DNA of 64,000 nucleotides from Hyphomonas sp. (GTDB taxonomy: Bacteria; Pseudomonadota; Alphaproteobacteria; Caulobacterales; Hyphomonadaceae): positions 1-64,000 of the forward strand of contig NZ_PNMA01000014.1 of NCBI RefSeq assembly GCF_013823385.1, in the 5' to 3' direction. The position numbers and the translations under genes were made by a program. Positions 50,939 to 60,275 of the stretch are shown one piece after another. The notes beneath the pieces were generated by a model. The model was not told where the DNA came from, made no database searches, and saw only the letters and a program-made list of their open reading frames with translations. Within the stretch, counting starts at the first letter, position 1, and every line of letters begins with the position of its first letter.

Positions 50939-52792
50939 CTACAGTTGGATCACGCCAGGCCCGGGCGGCTCTGAATAGAGCGCCTGAACAAGAGCTGCCC
51001 GGCGGGAGATCACGAGGCGCTGGTTCACATATCCCTTGTCGGTGATCTCGCCGGCATCAATGCTTGGCGGGTCGGTCATGACAAGAACCCGCTTGATGCG
51101 GCGCGATGAGCCCGGTTCGCCAGCGTTGAAGGCCGCTGCCTTGCGGGCAAGATCTGCCATCAGCGCGGCAAAGCCCTTGGCGGGATCGCCCGCAGCTTTG
51201 GCATATTGCTCTGCCGTTACCGGCGAGGGCCAGACGAGCGCAGTGGCAAAGTCCTTGTCCTGGCCGCAGATCACGGCGTCGAAGATAAGGGGCGAACAGG
51301 CGGCCACGAAATCCGGCCGCAGCGTGCCCACAGAAACCCATGTTCCGGACGAGAGTTTGAAGTCCTCGCCGACGCGGCCATCGAAGATGAGCCCCTGATT
51401 GGGATCACTCTCATCAACAAATTTCACCGCATCGCCGAGGCAATAAAAGCCCTCCTCATCGAAGACCTCGGCGTTTTTCTTCGGATCATTGTGATAGCCG
51501 GGCATGACGCTCGGCCCTTTGACGCGCACTTCGAGCTTTTCGCCGTTGGGAACCAATTTGAGGGTTGTGCCGGGAAGCGGGAGGCCAACCAGGCCGACCC
51601 GCTCGGCCTCCCAGTGAACCACCGTGATGCCCTGTGTTTCGGTGGCGCCGTACATTGTGATGATCGGAATCCGGCGGCCGGTCGCCCTGATCGAAAGGGC
51701 CTGAAGGCGGTCGTAGAGGTCATCCGACAGGGTGGCGCCGCCATAACCGATCGAACGCATGTTCTTGAAGAAGGCCTTCAGAAGGCTTTCGTCCTGCTCC
51801 ATGGCTTCAGCGAGCATGGCCAGGGCAATTGGCGCTGTGCCGAAGGTAGAGGGGCTGCATTCGTGAATGTTGCGGAGGGTTTCATGGAAAAGCGCAGGGG
51901 TGGGCTTGCCGCCATCGATCCAGAAGGTGGCCCCATTCCAGAGCGCGCCATTAAAGTTCACATTCGAGCCGGAAATGTGGTTCCAGGGGAGCCAGTCGAG
52001 CACGTTGGCGACCTTGCCTGGATCGTAGTCGGGATCGCGCGCATCATCGCGCAGACCTTCCTGACCGGCAATCATGGCACACATGGAGCCCTGCGTTTGT
52101 GGAACAGGTTTTGGCATGCCGGTGGAGCCCGATGTGAACAGATATTTCGCGACGCTATCATCCGTCAGAGTTGCCATTGCTGCGGCCACGGCGGGTGTAG
52201 GCTCGGTTCCGACAAGATCATCGTACCGCCGTACGGAATTGTCTCCGCCGGGATCGGCGCTGACGATGGTGCAGTTCTGCGCGCCGAGGGCGGCAATGCC
52301 TTTCTGGAACGGGGCGAGTTGCTCGGCAAAGATGATGGCTGGCTTCACTGTGTTGTAGCAATGCTTCAGCTTGTCGAAATCGTTCGACATGGTGGAATAG
52401 GGAACCGAGATCGGGGCAGCGGGCGCGCCGATCTTCTGGGCTGCCAGGATGATCAGGGCCGCGCGAATGGAGTTGCCGGAAAGGATCATGACCGGCGCAT
52501 TCGGCCCCGCGCCCAGATCGAGAAAGGCCTGCGCAAGAGAATCCGTCAGCCGCTTTGCCTCGCCATAAGTGACCTCCACCCATTGATCCGTCTTCGGATC
52601 ACGCTCCTTGATGAAAACCCTGTCAGGATGCAGGGCCGCGCGTTCGTCAAGCGCGTGGGGAATCGTCCTGGGGCGCGCGCCCGGTGCCTGGCGTGACTTG
52701 ATGTAGATTGCATCGCCCTTGCGGATCATTTCCACATCAGGGGTCTTCTGCGGCAGGGGGCGAAACGGGGGAAGGGATTGACCTTCGGCCAT
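50939..52792 (-). CDS. Feruloyl-CoA synthase-like AMP-dependent ligase
   Basis: A 617-residue acyl-adenylate-forming enzyme. The AMP-binding motif is YLFTSGSTGMPKPV, followed by YGATETQG and the GRVGEDFKLSSGTWVSVG hinge. This combination and the extended length resemble feruloyl-CoA synthetases, which activate ferulate or coumarate. The start at 52792 gives MAEGQSLP after GGAGGA; the longer frame is not supported. It stands 80 bp upstream of the esterase gene. Substrate assignment is inferred. Confidence 0.8.
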   Translation of the reverse strand: MAEGQSLPPFRPLPQKTPDVEMIRKGDAIYIKSRQAPGARPRTIPHALDERAALHPDRVFIKERDPKTDQWVEVTYGEAKRLTDSLAQAFLDLGAGPNAPVMILSGNSIRAALIILAAQKIGAPAAPISVPYSTMSNDFDKLKHCYNTVKPAIIFAEQLAPFQKGIAALGAQNCTIVSADPGGDNSVRRYDDLVGTEPTPAVAAAMATLTDDSVAKYLFTSGSTGMPKPVPQTQGSMCAMIAGQEGLRDDARDPDYDPGKVANVLDWLPWNHISGSNVNFNGALWNGATFWIDGGKPTPALFHETLRNIHECSPSTFGTAPIALAMLAEAMEQDESLLKAFFKNMRSIGYGGATLSDDLYDRLQALSIRATGRRIPIITMYGATETQGITVVHWEAERVGLVGLPLPGTTLKLVPNGEKLEVRVKGPSVMPGYHNDPKKNAEVFDEEGFYCLGDAVKFVDESDPNQGLIFDGRVGEDFKLSSGTWVSVGTLRPDFVAACSPLIFDAVICGQDKDFATALVWPSPVTAEQYAKAAGDPAKGFAALMADLARKAAAFNAGEPGSSRRIKRVLVMTDPPSIDAGEITDKGYVNQRLVISRRAALVQALYSEPPGPGVIQL

Positions 52793-52880
52793 TGGAAGTT
52801 CCTCCGGGAATATTGAGTATCTCTCCAGAGGATAACTGCCCGGTGGGCGCGCGCAACAGGTGACGCCACGCAAACAGTGC

Positions 52881-54230
52881 TCAGCTCGCGCCTTCTTCTG
52901 CATTTACGGCTTTTACCGCGTGCTCCAGTGCTTTCAGCATCAGGGCTTCATCAAGAGCCTCAGCCATCACGCGAATGAGCGGTTCGGTGCCCGATTTGCG
53001 AACAACCATCCGTCCACGGTCGGCAAGCATGTCATCTGCCTCTGCAAGCGCGGTCTTGACCCTATCACTTTCGAGAGGGTTCGCGCCGGAATAGCGTATG
53101 TTAACGAGCTTCTGAGGCGCGGGCGTAAAGACGCGCAGCATGTCTGATGCCTTGCCGCCACGCGCGGCGAGCACTGACAGGACCTGAAGTCCTGCCAGAA
53201 GGCCATCGCCCGTTGTGGACACATCCGACAATATGATGTGTCCGGATTGTTCACCGCCGAGATTAAATCCGTGTGCGCGCATATGCTCACCAACGTACCG
53301 ATCGCCGACCTTTGTCCGCGCGAGCGTCAGCCCTTCGGCTTTCAGGTATTCCGACAATCCCATGTTTGACATGACCGTCGCTACCATACCGCCGCCCTTG
53401 AGCCGGCCCGTGCGGTACATTTCTCCGGCAATGAGACCCATGACCTGGTCTCCGTCGGCCTCGGCGCCTGTCTCGTCTATCACGATCAGCCGGTCTGCAT
53501 CACCGTCCAGCGCGATGCCGATATCCGCGCCGGTTTCTAGAACAGCCGCTTTGAGGGCGCCGGTCGCCGTCGACCCGACGCCGGCATTGATATTCACTCC
53601 ATCGGGCGCATCGCCGATGACCGTAAGCTGCGCGCCAAGCTCTCTCAGCGCGACTGGTGCGGTTTCAAAGCCCGCCCCATGCGCGCAATCAACCACGATC
53701 TTCAGTTTAGAAAAGTCCCTGGTGCCCGTCAGTGTGTCGAGGCAGCGCCGGACGTATCGGGTTGAAGCGCCAGCCAGTTCGCGGGGGAGGGCGATGTCTG
53801 CGGGGGCGGCGTATTCTCCCTCAAACGCGGCGCCCATGCTGGCCTCAAGTGCCTCCTCAACAGCATCGTCAAACTTCACCCCATCGGGACTGAAGAGCTT
53901 GAGGCCATTATCCTCGAATTTGTTATGGCTCGCCGAGACCATGACGCCGAGGGCGGCGCCGGTTTCCCGCGCCATCAGAGCCACTGCAGGTGTTGGTACG
54001 ACACCCAGACGCACAGGCGTTATTCCCATGGATGTGAAGCCCGCGACCAGCGCGGCTTCGATCATCTCGCCGGACAGGCGCGTATCACGTCCGATCACAA
54101 CTTCACGCCCGCCTTGAGGCGCAAAGGTTCGCGCAGCTGCTATGGACAGTCGCAGCGCCGTTTCGGCGGTCATCGGCCTCCTGTTTATCCGGCCGCGAAT
54201 ACCGTCCGTTCCAAAATACTGACGTGCCAT
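52881..54230 (-). CDS. glmM: Phosphoglucosamine mutase
   Basis: A 449-residue enzyme that converts glucosamine-6-phosphate to glucosamine-1-phosphate on the route to UDP-GlcNAc. The start MARQYFGTDGIRG, the catalytic phosphoserine in MVSASHNKFEDNG, the metal loop DGDADR and the sugar-binding VRKSGTEPLIRV are complete. The gene is last of three on this strand, with cysQ 22 bp upstream. Elsewhere glmM commonly follows ftsH; here it does not. Confidence 0.96.
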   Translation of the reverse strand: MARQYFGTDGIRGRINRRPMTAETALRLSIAAARTFAPQGGREVVIGRDTRLSGEMIEAALVAGFTSMGITPVRLGVVPTPAVALMARETGAALGVMVSASHNKFEDNGLKLFSPDGVKFDDAVEEALEASMGAAFEGEYAAPADIALPRELAGASTRYVRRCLDTLTGTRDFSKLKIVVDCAHGAGFETAPVALRELGAQLTVIGDAPDGVNINAGVGSTATGALKAAVLETGADIGIALDGDADRLIVIDETGAEADGDQVMGLIAGEMYRTGRLKGGGMVATVMSNMGLSEYLKAEGLTLARTKVGDRYVGEHMRAHGFNLGGEQSGHIILSDVSTTGDGLLAGLQVLSVLAARGGKASDMLRVFTPAPQKLVNIRYSGANPLESDRVKTALAEADDMLADRGRMVVRKSGTEPLIRVMAEALDEALMLKALEHAVKAVNAEEGAS

Positions 54231-54252
54231 GCTTTCCTCCGAGGACGGCCGT

Positions 54253-55041
54253 TCAGCGCGGCGTCACATCTCCAAAGACGACAAAACTGGGATTATCGTA
54301 TCCGCGTTCTCTTTTGCCATAAAGGAGCGGCTCGCCCGTAATGGTCAGCACGCGCCCGCCGGCAGCTTCTACGACGGCCTGGCCAGCGGCAGTATCCCAT
54401 TCCATCGTGCGGCCAAGGCGCGGATACACGTCCGCCTCTCCGGCCGCCACGAGGCAGAATTTCAGAGCAGATCCGGCCCCCTTGATTTCGGCGATCGGAT
54501 ACCGCGAAAGCCATTCATCTGTATCGGGACTACGATGGGATTTCGAGGCAACAGCGGTCAGGCCCGCAGCTGGGGCAGGGCGGATTTTGAGCGGCGCGCG
54601 TTTGGTGGGTACCGGGCCGTCCGGTGCGGCTTTTGCCTGCCAGGCATGCGTTGGGCTTTCTGCCACGAACAGGCGATGCTGCGCGGGAACATAGACAACG
54701 CCCATCACCGGGCGGCCGTGCTCGATAATGGCGATGTTCACAGTGAACTCCCCATTCTTCGCGACGAATTCCTTTGTGCCGTCCAGCGGGTCCACGAGCG
54801 CAAAGCGGGACCCATGTTCCGGCATGTGGCCGCTGGCGACGGCCTCTTCGGCAATCACCTGCAGGCCGGGGTCGGCCTCCGCAAGACCCTTCAGGATGAT
54901 CGCTTCAGCGAGGCCATCGGCTTCTGTCAGGACCGAATGGTCATCCTTGTGGCTGACGCTGAAATCCGTGCGGTAGACCCGCATGATCTCTTTTCCGGCG
55001 GCCAGAGCGATAGCGGCGAGCGTCGTTGCGTTGAGAGACAT
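54253..55041 (-). CDS. cysQ: 3'(2'),5'-bisphosphate nucleotidase (CysQ-type)
   Basis: A 262-residue metal-dependent phosphatase of the inositol monophosphatase fold. It removes 3'-phosphate from PAP in sulfur metabolism. The metal motifs are EEAVASG (loop 1), DPLDGTKEF (loop 2) and WDTAAGQAVVEAAGG (loop 3). The start is 55041, 17 bp past the FKBP gene, so fkpA-like, cysQ and glmM form one transcript. The PAP made by a sulfotransferase would be a substrate; one is encoded far upstream (9940-10800). Confidence 0.93.
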   Translation of the reverse strand: MSLNATTLAAIALAAGKEIMRVYRTDFSVSHKDDHSVLTEADGLAEAIILKGLAEADPGLQVIAEEAVASGHMPEHGSRFALVDPLDGTKEFVAKNGEFTVNIAIIEHGRPVMGVVYVPAQHRLFVAESPTHAWQAKAAPDGPVPTKRAPLKIRPAPAAGLTAVASKSHRSPDTDEWLSRYPIAEIKGAGSALKFCLVAAGEADVYPRLGRTMEWDTAAGQAVVEAAGGRVLTITGEPLLYGKRERGYDNPSFVVFGDVTPR

Positions 55042-55058
55042 CTGTGAACTGATGGCCT

Positions 55059-55949
55059 TCAGCGCATCACATCAAGCAGCTCGACTTCGAACTGCAGGGC
55101 CGTGTTTGGGGGGATCGGGCCGCCGGGCGTGCCCTGTTCGCCATAGCCAAGTTCAGACGGGATATAGAGCATCCAGTGATCGCCGGGCTTCATCATGGCC
55201 AGCGCCTCGACCCAGCCGCTGATAAGCTGATTGGAGGGGAACACTTCCGGATCGCCGCGCTGATAGGAGGAGTCGAATAGCTCGCCGGTATCTCCGAGGC
55301 GGCCTTCATAATGCACGACCACGAGCTGCCCGCCGACCGGCGGCTGGCCAGCGGCATCCCCGCTTTTCAGAATGATGTACTGCAGTCCCCTATCGGTCTT
55401 TTGGACTTCGGGAAGCTCCGGGTTCCAGGGATAGTATTTTGCCCAGGCGGCGGCGTCTGATTTCTTGGGTTCCACGATGCCGAGAAGCGACACATAGAAG
55501 ACGAGATCGTCTCCCGCCTTGATGACATTCCCGCGAGCCTGTTGGCCGTAAGCAAGCCGGTTGGGGATGTAGAAGACAAACTCGTCGCCTTCGCTCATCT
55601 CCTGGAGGCCGATAGTCCAGCCGGGGATGACCTGATCCAGGCGGAACTCGGCGGGCGAACCCCGATCCAGCGAAGAATCAAATTTTTCCCCGGTCGGTAG
55701 ACGGCCATCATAGTGCACGCTGACCCGGTCCGACGACACTGGCTTCTTGCCGCCCTTGGGGCCTTCTTTCACGACAATATATTGCACGCCGCTTTCCGTC
55801 GTCACGATCCCTTTGGCGTCAGGGTTCCAGGGAAGGTATTTGTCGACGGGAGACGTCATGGTGGATTCCTCGGCGGCGCCTTTGGATTGCGGGGCGCAGG
55901 CGGTCAGCGAAAGGCTGAGGGCTGCGGCGATGAATAAGGCGCGGAACAT
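55059..55949 (-). CDS. Tandem FKBP-type peptidyl-prolyl isomerase lipoprotein
   Basis: A 296-residue lipoprotein (lipobox LTAC, about Cys17) carrying two FKBP domains. Each is preceded by a matching PWNP element (KYLPWNPDAKG and KYYPWNPELPE) and has the VHYDGRL or VHYEGRL and FDSS motifs. The duplication is internal. Peptidyl-prolyl isomerases of this type fold outer-membrane or secreted proteins. The start at 55949 follows AGGAGG and gives the leader; the longer frame lacks support. Confidence 0.88.
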   Translation of the reverse strand: MFRALFIAAALSLSLTACAPQSKGAAEESTMTSPVDKYLPWNPDAKGIVTTESGVQYIVVKEGPKGGKKPVSSDRVSVHYDGRLPTGEKFDSSLDRGSPAEFRLDQVIPGWTIGLQEMSEGDEFVFYIPNRLAYGQQARGNVIKAGDDLVFYVSLLGIVEPKKSDAAAWAKYYPWNPELPEVQKTDRGLQYIILKSGDAAGQPPVGGQLVVVHYEGRLGDTGELFDSSYQRGDPEVFPSNQLISGWVEALAMMKPGDHWMLYIPSELGYGEQGTPGGPIPPNTALQFEVELLDVMR

Positions 55950-56032
55950 GGCGCGAGCCTCCTGAAAGGGCAAAAAGGTCGGTTGCTCTCTAGGCTGGTT
56001 TCGCGGGTTAGTCACCTGCCCTGAAGGGCACC

Positions 56033-57259
56033 CTAAATGGCGCGAGGCGGGTATCCGGCCTGGGCCAAGGCGTCGATGACCTCCTGCGTATGCTGGCTGT
56101 CCCGCGTTTCCATGAGAATGTCGAACTCGGCGCCTTTGGCCGGCACATCCAGCGCAATCCGGTTATGGGCCACTTCCATGATGTTGGCGCCCTGATCCCC
56201 AATAATCTTGGACACCAGCGCCAGAAGACCCGGCCGGTCATCGCCAACGATACGGATGCGGGCAAGCCGGTTCTCACGGACGAGCGCGCGCGTCAGGACC
56301 GAGGCGAGAAGGCGCGTGTCGATATTGCCGCCGCACAGCACCAGCCCGACCTTACGCCCATAGAAGCGCGAGGGGTGGGCGAGCAGGGCTGCCAGACCTG
56401 CGGCGCCTGCGCCTTCGGCGATGGTTTTCTCAACTTCAACGAACAGGGTAATCGCCCGCTCCAGATGCTCCTCCTCCACAAGAACGATGTCATCGACCAG
56501 TTCCTGGGCGATCAGGCGCGTCAGCTGTCCCACTTCCTTGACCGCGATGCCTTCAGCAATCGTGGCGCCGCCCATTTTGGGCGACTTGCCGCGCAGCGCC
56601 GCGTGCATGCAGGGATACATCGCCGCTTCCACGCCGATGATCTTGATGTCGGGCTTGAGGGCTTTGGCGGCGATGGCGATACCGCTGATCAGCCCGCCCC
56701 CGCCGATCGGAACCACAAGCGTGTCGAGATCCGGATTGTCCGCCAGCATTTCCAGCGCAATTGTCCCCTGGCCCGCAATAATGTCTGCGTCATCGAAGGG
56801 GTGGATGAAGGTCAGGCCTTCTTTCTCACCAAGTGTCAGAGCGTATTCTTTGGCCTCGTCAAAGATCATGCCTTCCAGCACCACACGGGCGCCGTGATCG
56901 CGGGTATGTTCCACCTTGTTGAAGGGTGTGGTCTCGGCCATCACGATAGTGGCCGGAATGCCGAGGCGGCGGGCATGATAGGCCACGCCCTGGGCATGGT
57001 TGCCGGCTGAAGCGGCGATGACGCCAGCCTTCTTCTCCTTGTCGGAGAGCTTCACCAGCTTGTTCAGGGCGCCGCGTTCCTTGAAGGCGGCGGTGAACTG
57101 GCGGTTTTCCAGTTTGACCCAGACCTGCGCGCCGGTGATCGCCGAGAGCGTTTTCGAATGCGCGAGCTCTGTCCGCTCAATCTGCCCTTCGAGCACTTTG
57201 GCGGCGGCCTGTATGTCGGCGAGGGTAACGGGCAGGGAAGAGGTCAGGGTATCGGGCAT
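56033..57259 (-). CDS. ilvA: Threonine ammonia-lyase with ACT domain
   Basis: A 408-residue PLP enzyme that deaminates threonine to 2-oxobutanoate for isoleucine synthesis. The PLP Lys is in FTAAFKERGALN and the glycine loop is PIGGGGL. A single C-terminal ACT domain (about residues 320-405) suggests feedback control; catabolic TdcB lacks it. The ATG at 57259 is preferred to a TTG at 57277. The ABC ATPase gene lies 45 bp upstream on the same strand. Confidence 0.92.
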   Translation of the reverse strand: MPDTLTSSLPVTLADIQAAAKVLEGQIERTELAHSKTLSAITGAQVWVKLENRQFTAAFKERGALNKLVKLSDKEKKAGVIAASAGNHAQGVAYHARRLGIPATIVMAETTPFNKVEHTRDHGARVVLEGMIFDEAKEYALTLGEKEGLTFIHPFDDADIIAGQGTIALEMLADNPDLDTLVVPIGGGGLISGIAIAAKALKPDIKIIGVEAAMYPCMHAALRGKSPKMGGATIAEGIAVKEVGQLTRLIAQELVDDIVLVEEEHLERAITLFVEVEKTIAEGAGAAGLAALLAHPSRFYGRKVGLVLCGGNIDTRLLASVLTRALVRENRLARIRIVGDDRPGLLALVSKIIGDQGANIMEVAHNRIALDVPAKGAEFDILMETRDSQHTQEVIDALAQAGYPPRAI

Positions 57260-57304
57260 GATCAAGGGTTCCGGCAAAGCGGCCGCACCCTATTCGGGCA
57301 GGCG

Positions 57305-59140
57305 TTAATTTACAAGCAATCCTGCTGCGCCGGGGGCAGGGTCGTGCTCAGCCACCCAATGGTTCCGGGCCACCTGGACCAGTTGAGGCTGATAATGATC
57401 CACATTCGGATCATCCACCAGCTTCGACTTGAGGAAGCGCAAGGCGGCCCGGCTGTCGAGGGGGCTCGGCAAATCACCTGTCAGTTTCACCCGTTCACGC
57501 GCGCGTTCGCCGCGCGGATCGGCGTTCGGCACCGCTGCAATAAGGCCCTGCGTATAGGGGTGGCGCGCGTCTTCATAGATGGCGTTCCTGTCCGCAAGCT
57601 CGACGATCCGTCCAAGATAAAGCACCATGACCCGGTGGCTGATCTGGCGGACGACGGCAAGGTCATGGCTGATGAAGATCATGGAGAGGCCAAACTCCTT
57701 TTGAAGTTCGATCAGCAGGTCGACCACCTGCGCCTGCACCGACACATCCAGCGCGGAGACCGCTTCGTCACAGATAACGAGCTTCGGCTTCAGGATCATT
57801 GCGCGAGCAATGCCGACACGCTGGTTCTGGCCGCCGGAGAGTTCGTGCGGATATCGGTTGATGAGGCCTGGATCGAGCCCGACACGCGGCAGGATTTCGC
57901 GTACACGTGCCTCGCGTTCGGCGCGGGAGAGGCCCGGCTCATGCACCAGCAGGGGCTCGGCCACGGAGGCCCCGATAGTCATTCGGGGGTCAAGGCTGGC
58001 AAGGGGATCCTGGAAAACGATTTGAAGCTCGTCGCGCAGGCCATCCATTTCGCTGCGACTGGCCTTGGCAATGTCTTTGCCAAGCCACGCGACCGTGCCG
58101 GCGGTCGGCGGAATGAGGCGCAGGACACCCCGGGCGAGCGTTGATTTTCCGCATCCGGATTCTCCGACCACGCCCAATGTTTCACCCGGCCGGAGATCAA
58201 AGCTCACACCATTGACGGCCTTGAGCGGCTTGCGCTTCCCGAACAGGCCTCCCTTGATCTGGATCGGGAAGTGAACCTTCATATCGTCGACCCGCAGAAT
58301 TGGCTCTGCCTCTGCAGGCGGCGCGGCTGAAAGCGGGGGGCGGCCCGGCGGGTCGGGCATATCCAGGCGCGGTACAGCCGCCAGAAGCATTTTTGTATAG
58401 TCGTGTTGGGGCGAATAGAAGATTTCGTCTGTGGTGCCCTGCTCGACGATTTCGCCATAGCGCATCACGATCACCCGGTCACACATGCGGGCAACGACGC
58501 CCATATTGTGCGTGATCAGAACAATTCCGGTCCCGGTCTCGCGCTTGAGCTCGTCCATAAGCTCCAGAACCTGGGCCTGGACGGTCACGTCCAGCGCTGT
58601 GGTGGGCTCGTCGGCGATCAGAACTTTCGGCCCGCAGAGCATTGCGATGGCGATCATCACGCGCTGCCGCATACCGCCCGACAGCTCATGCGGAAACTGT
58701 TCCATGCGCCGCGCCGCTTCCGGGATGCGCACATGTTCCAGCCATTCGATACAGCGGTCGTTGGCTTCTGCGCCCTTCAAGCCTTTATGCAGGGCAAGGA
58801 TTTCGCGCATCTGCGCGCCGACGGTCATATGGGGGGTGAGGCTGGTGAGGGGATCCTGAAAGATCATCGACATTTCAGCGCCGCGAATGTTGCGCAACTG
58901 GGCTGCCGAAGCTGTCAGCATTTCGGTGTCGCCGAACCGGATGCTGCCCTCTGCCTTGCCATTCCCGGCAAGCAGGCCCATGGCGGCAAGGGCGGACTGG
59001 CTCTTTCCAGAACCGCTTTCGCCCACGATGCCAACGCACTCACCAGGCGAAACGCCGAAGGAAATTCCCTTCACGGCGTTCACAGTGCCATCGGGCGTCT
59101 CGAAATCGACCTTCAGGCCGGTCACAGTCAAAAGTGTCAT
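57305..59140 (-). CDS. Fused peptide ABC transporter ATP-binding protein
   Basis: A 611-residue double ATPase (DppD-DppF type) in one chain. Each half has Walker A (GESGSGKSQSA, then GESGCGKSTLA), a signature (LSGGMRQRV, then LSGGQNQRV) and Walker B (LIADEPT, then VICDEAV). An oligopeptide-type C-terminal extension follows each. It would power an inner-membrane dipeptide or nickel permease, but no permease or binding protein is in the window. The first Walker A has Gln in place of Thr after the Ser, an acceptable variant. It may be co-transcribed with ilvA. Confidence 0.9.
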   Translation of the reverse strand: MTLLTVTGLKVDFETPDGTVNAVKGISFGVSPGECVGIVGESGSGKSQSALAAMGLLAGNGKAEGSIRFGDTEMLTASAAQLRNIRGAEMSMIFQDPLTSLTPHMTVGAQMREILALHKGLKGAEANDRCIEWLEHVRIPEAARRMEQFPHELSGGMRQRVMIAIAMLCGPKVLIADEPTTALDVTVQAQVLELMDELKRETGTGIVLITHNMGVVARMCDRVIVMRYGEIVEQGTTDEIFYSPQHDYTKMLLAAVPRLDMPDPPGRPPLSAAPPAEAEPILRVDDMKVHFPIQIKGGLFGKRKPLKAVNGVSFDLRPGETLGVVGESGCGKSTLARGVLRLIPPTAGTVAWLGKDIAKASRSEMDGLRDELQIVFQDPLASLDPRMTIGASVAEPLLVHEPGLSRAEREARVREILPRVGLDPGLINRYPHELSGGQNQRVGIARAMILKPKLVICDEAVSALDVSVQAQVVDLLIELQKEFGLSMIFISHDLAVVRQISHRVMVLYLGRIVELADRNAIYEDARHPYTQGLIAAVPNADPRGERARERVKLTGDLPSPLDSRAALRFLKSKLVDDPNVDHYQPQLVQVARNHWVAEHDPAPGAAGLLVN

Positions 59141-59202
59141 GACCATGACGAGTAACGGGCTAGGGCCGGGGCGCAAGAGGCAGCAGCAGATTCAAGGCGC
59201 AG

Positions 59203-59240
59203 AAAAAACGCCGCGCCAGCTGGACAGCGGGCGCGGCGTT
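59203..59240 (-). terminator. Terminator of ompW
   Basis: A perfect 11-bp stem (59207-59217 with 59230-59240) and a run of T on the minus strand (complement of 59203-59208). It lies 71 bp past the ompW stop. A second inverted repeat (59251-59259 with 59280-59288) sits between them. Confidence 0.85.
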
Positions 59241-59310
59241 CTCGTTTAAGCAATACCAGTCTAGGGTTGGGATGGGAGGCTGGTATTGCCCCAATCTGAT
59301 TGTGGCCAGA

Positions 59311-59991
59311 TCAGAACTTGTAGCCGAGGCCGACCCCCACGATCAGCGGGTTGATGTCCACATCCGCGTTCACCTTGGCGCCGAGAGCGGTGGTGAAGTC
59401 GACCGTGACATCCGTGTTGATCCAGACCTTCTTGACGTCGACGTTGAGTGCCCAGCCGCCTTCCTTGCCATCGAGATCATAGTCGAACCCAGCCTGAAGT
59501 GCGGGGCCGAAGCTCGGATCATAATCGATCCCGTCAGCCACAGGGCCAGCATCTTCGTTGAAGAAGAAAGTCGCGTTGACCCCGGCGCCCACATACGGCT
59601 TGAAGCGTGTGCCGTTTTGGAAGTGGTATTGCAGCGTCAGGGTAGGGGGCAGAAGCCAGACATCGCCCAGATCAACATTGGCATTGGCAAGGGCGCCCGG
59701 CACCGTCACGCTGGTTGCTTTCACATCATGGGGGGTTACCCCCAGGATCAGCTCTGCTGCGATATTCTTGGTGAAGAAGTAGGTGATGTCGAGTTCCGGC
59801 ACATATCGGTCGCTGATGTCCACGCCGCCTTGCAGGCGGGTGCTACCCACGGACAGGGCGCCGGACTCGTCGGGCAGAACGCCGATGACGCGTGCGCGCA
59901 CCATCCAGGGGTTGTCTTCGGCCGAAGCCGTGCCGGCAAATCCCATCAGGGCTGTGCCTGCCATCAAGGTGGCTGCGAGGAGCTTTTTCAT
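59311..59991 (-). CDS. ompW: OmpW family outer-membrane protein
   Basis: A 226-residue eight-stranded barrel. A signal peptide (about 1-24, ending ASA) precedes the barrel, whose landmarks are PWMVRARVIGVLPDES at the start, DITYFFTKNIAAEL, LPPTLTLQYHF, YVGAGVNATFFF and the C-terminal GVGLGYKF, ending in Phe. OmpW proteins form narrow hydrophobic channels and respond to osmotic or oxidative stress. The start at 59991 is chosen because MKKLLAATL makes the signal peptide. A 10-bp inverted repeat lies 76 bp upstream. Confidence 0.92.
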   Translation of the reverse strand: MKKLLAATLMAGTALMGFAGTASAEDNPWMVRARVIGVLPDESGALSVGSTRLQGGVDISDRYVPELDITYFFTKNIAAELILGVTPHDVKATSVTVPGALANANVDLGDVWLLPPTLTLQYHFQNGTRFKPYVGAGVNATFFFNEDAGPVADGIDYDPSFGPALQAGFDYDLDGKEGGWALNVDVKKVWINTDVTVDFTTALGAKVNADVDINPLIVGVGLGYKF

Positions 59992-60066
59992 TGTCGAAAC
60001 CCGCTGTTTCTGTGAGTGATGAGCATCAGGTAACGCTCTGGAATTAAAGGTGAAATTGCCCAGTTT

Positions 60067-60091
60067 GCCGCGCGGCTCCGGGCCGCGCGGC
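60067..60091. repeat. Hairpin in the ompW-adh divergent gap
   Basis: A perfect 10-bp inverted repeat GCCGCGCGGC (60067-60076 with 60082-60091) with a TCCGG loop, between divergent ompW and the alcohol dehydrogenase gene. It could lie in the ompW leader or bind a regulator. The remainder of the gap (59992-60275) shows no other feature. Confidence 0.6.
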
Positions 60092-60275
60092 ACATGCGCT
60101 CATTTAGGTACTCGTCCGTATTGAGATAAAAATCAGGGGCGGCGATGCTGGCCTTTAACTGTGTCCTGCTATCGGGAGGTGCGGCGCTGTGAGCAGCGCG
60201 CTGCCCTAGGGAAAGGCTTGCCTTGGCGCAGCGCACTTGGGAACATGGCATGTTTCCCGCCTTCTGGAGTTTCCC

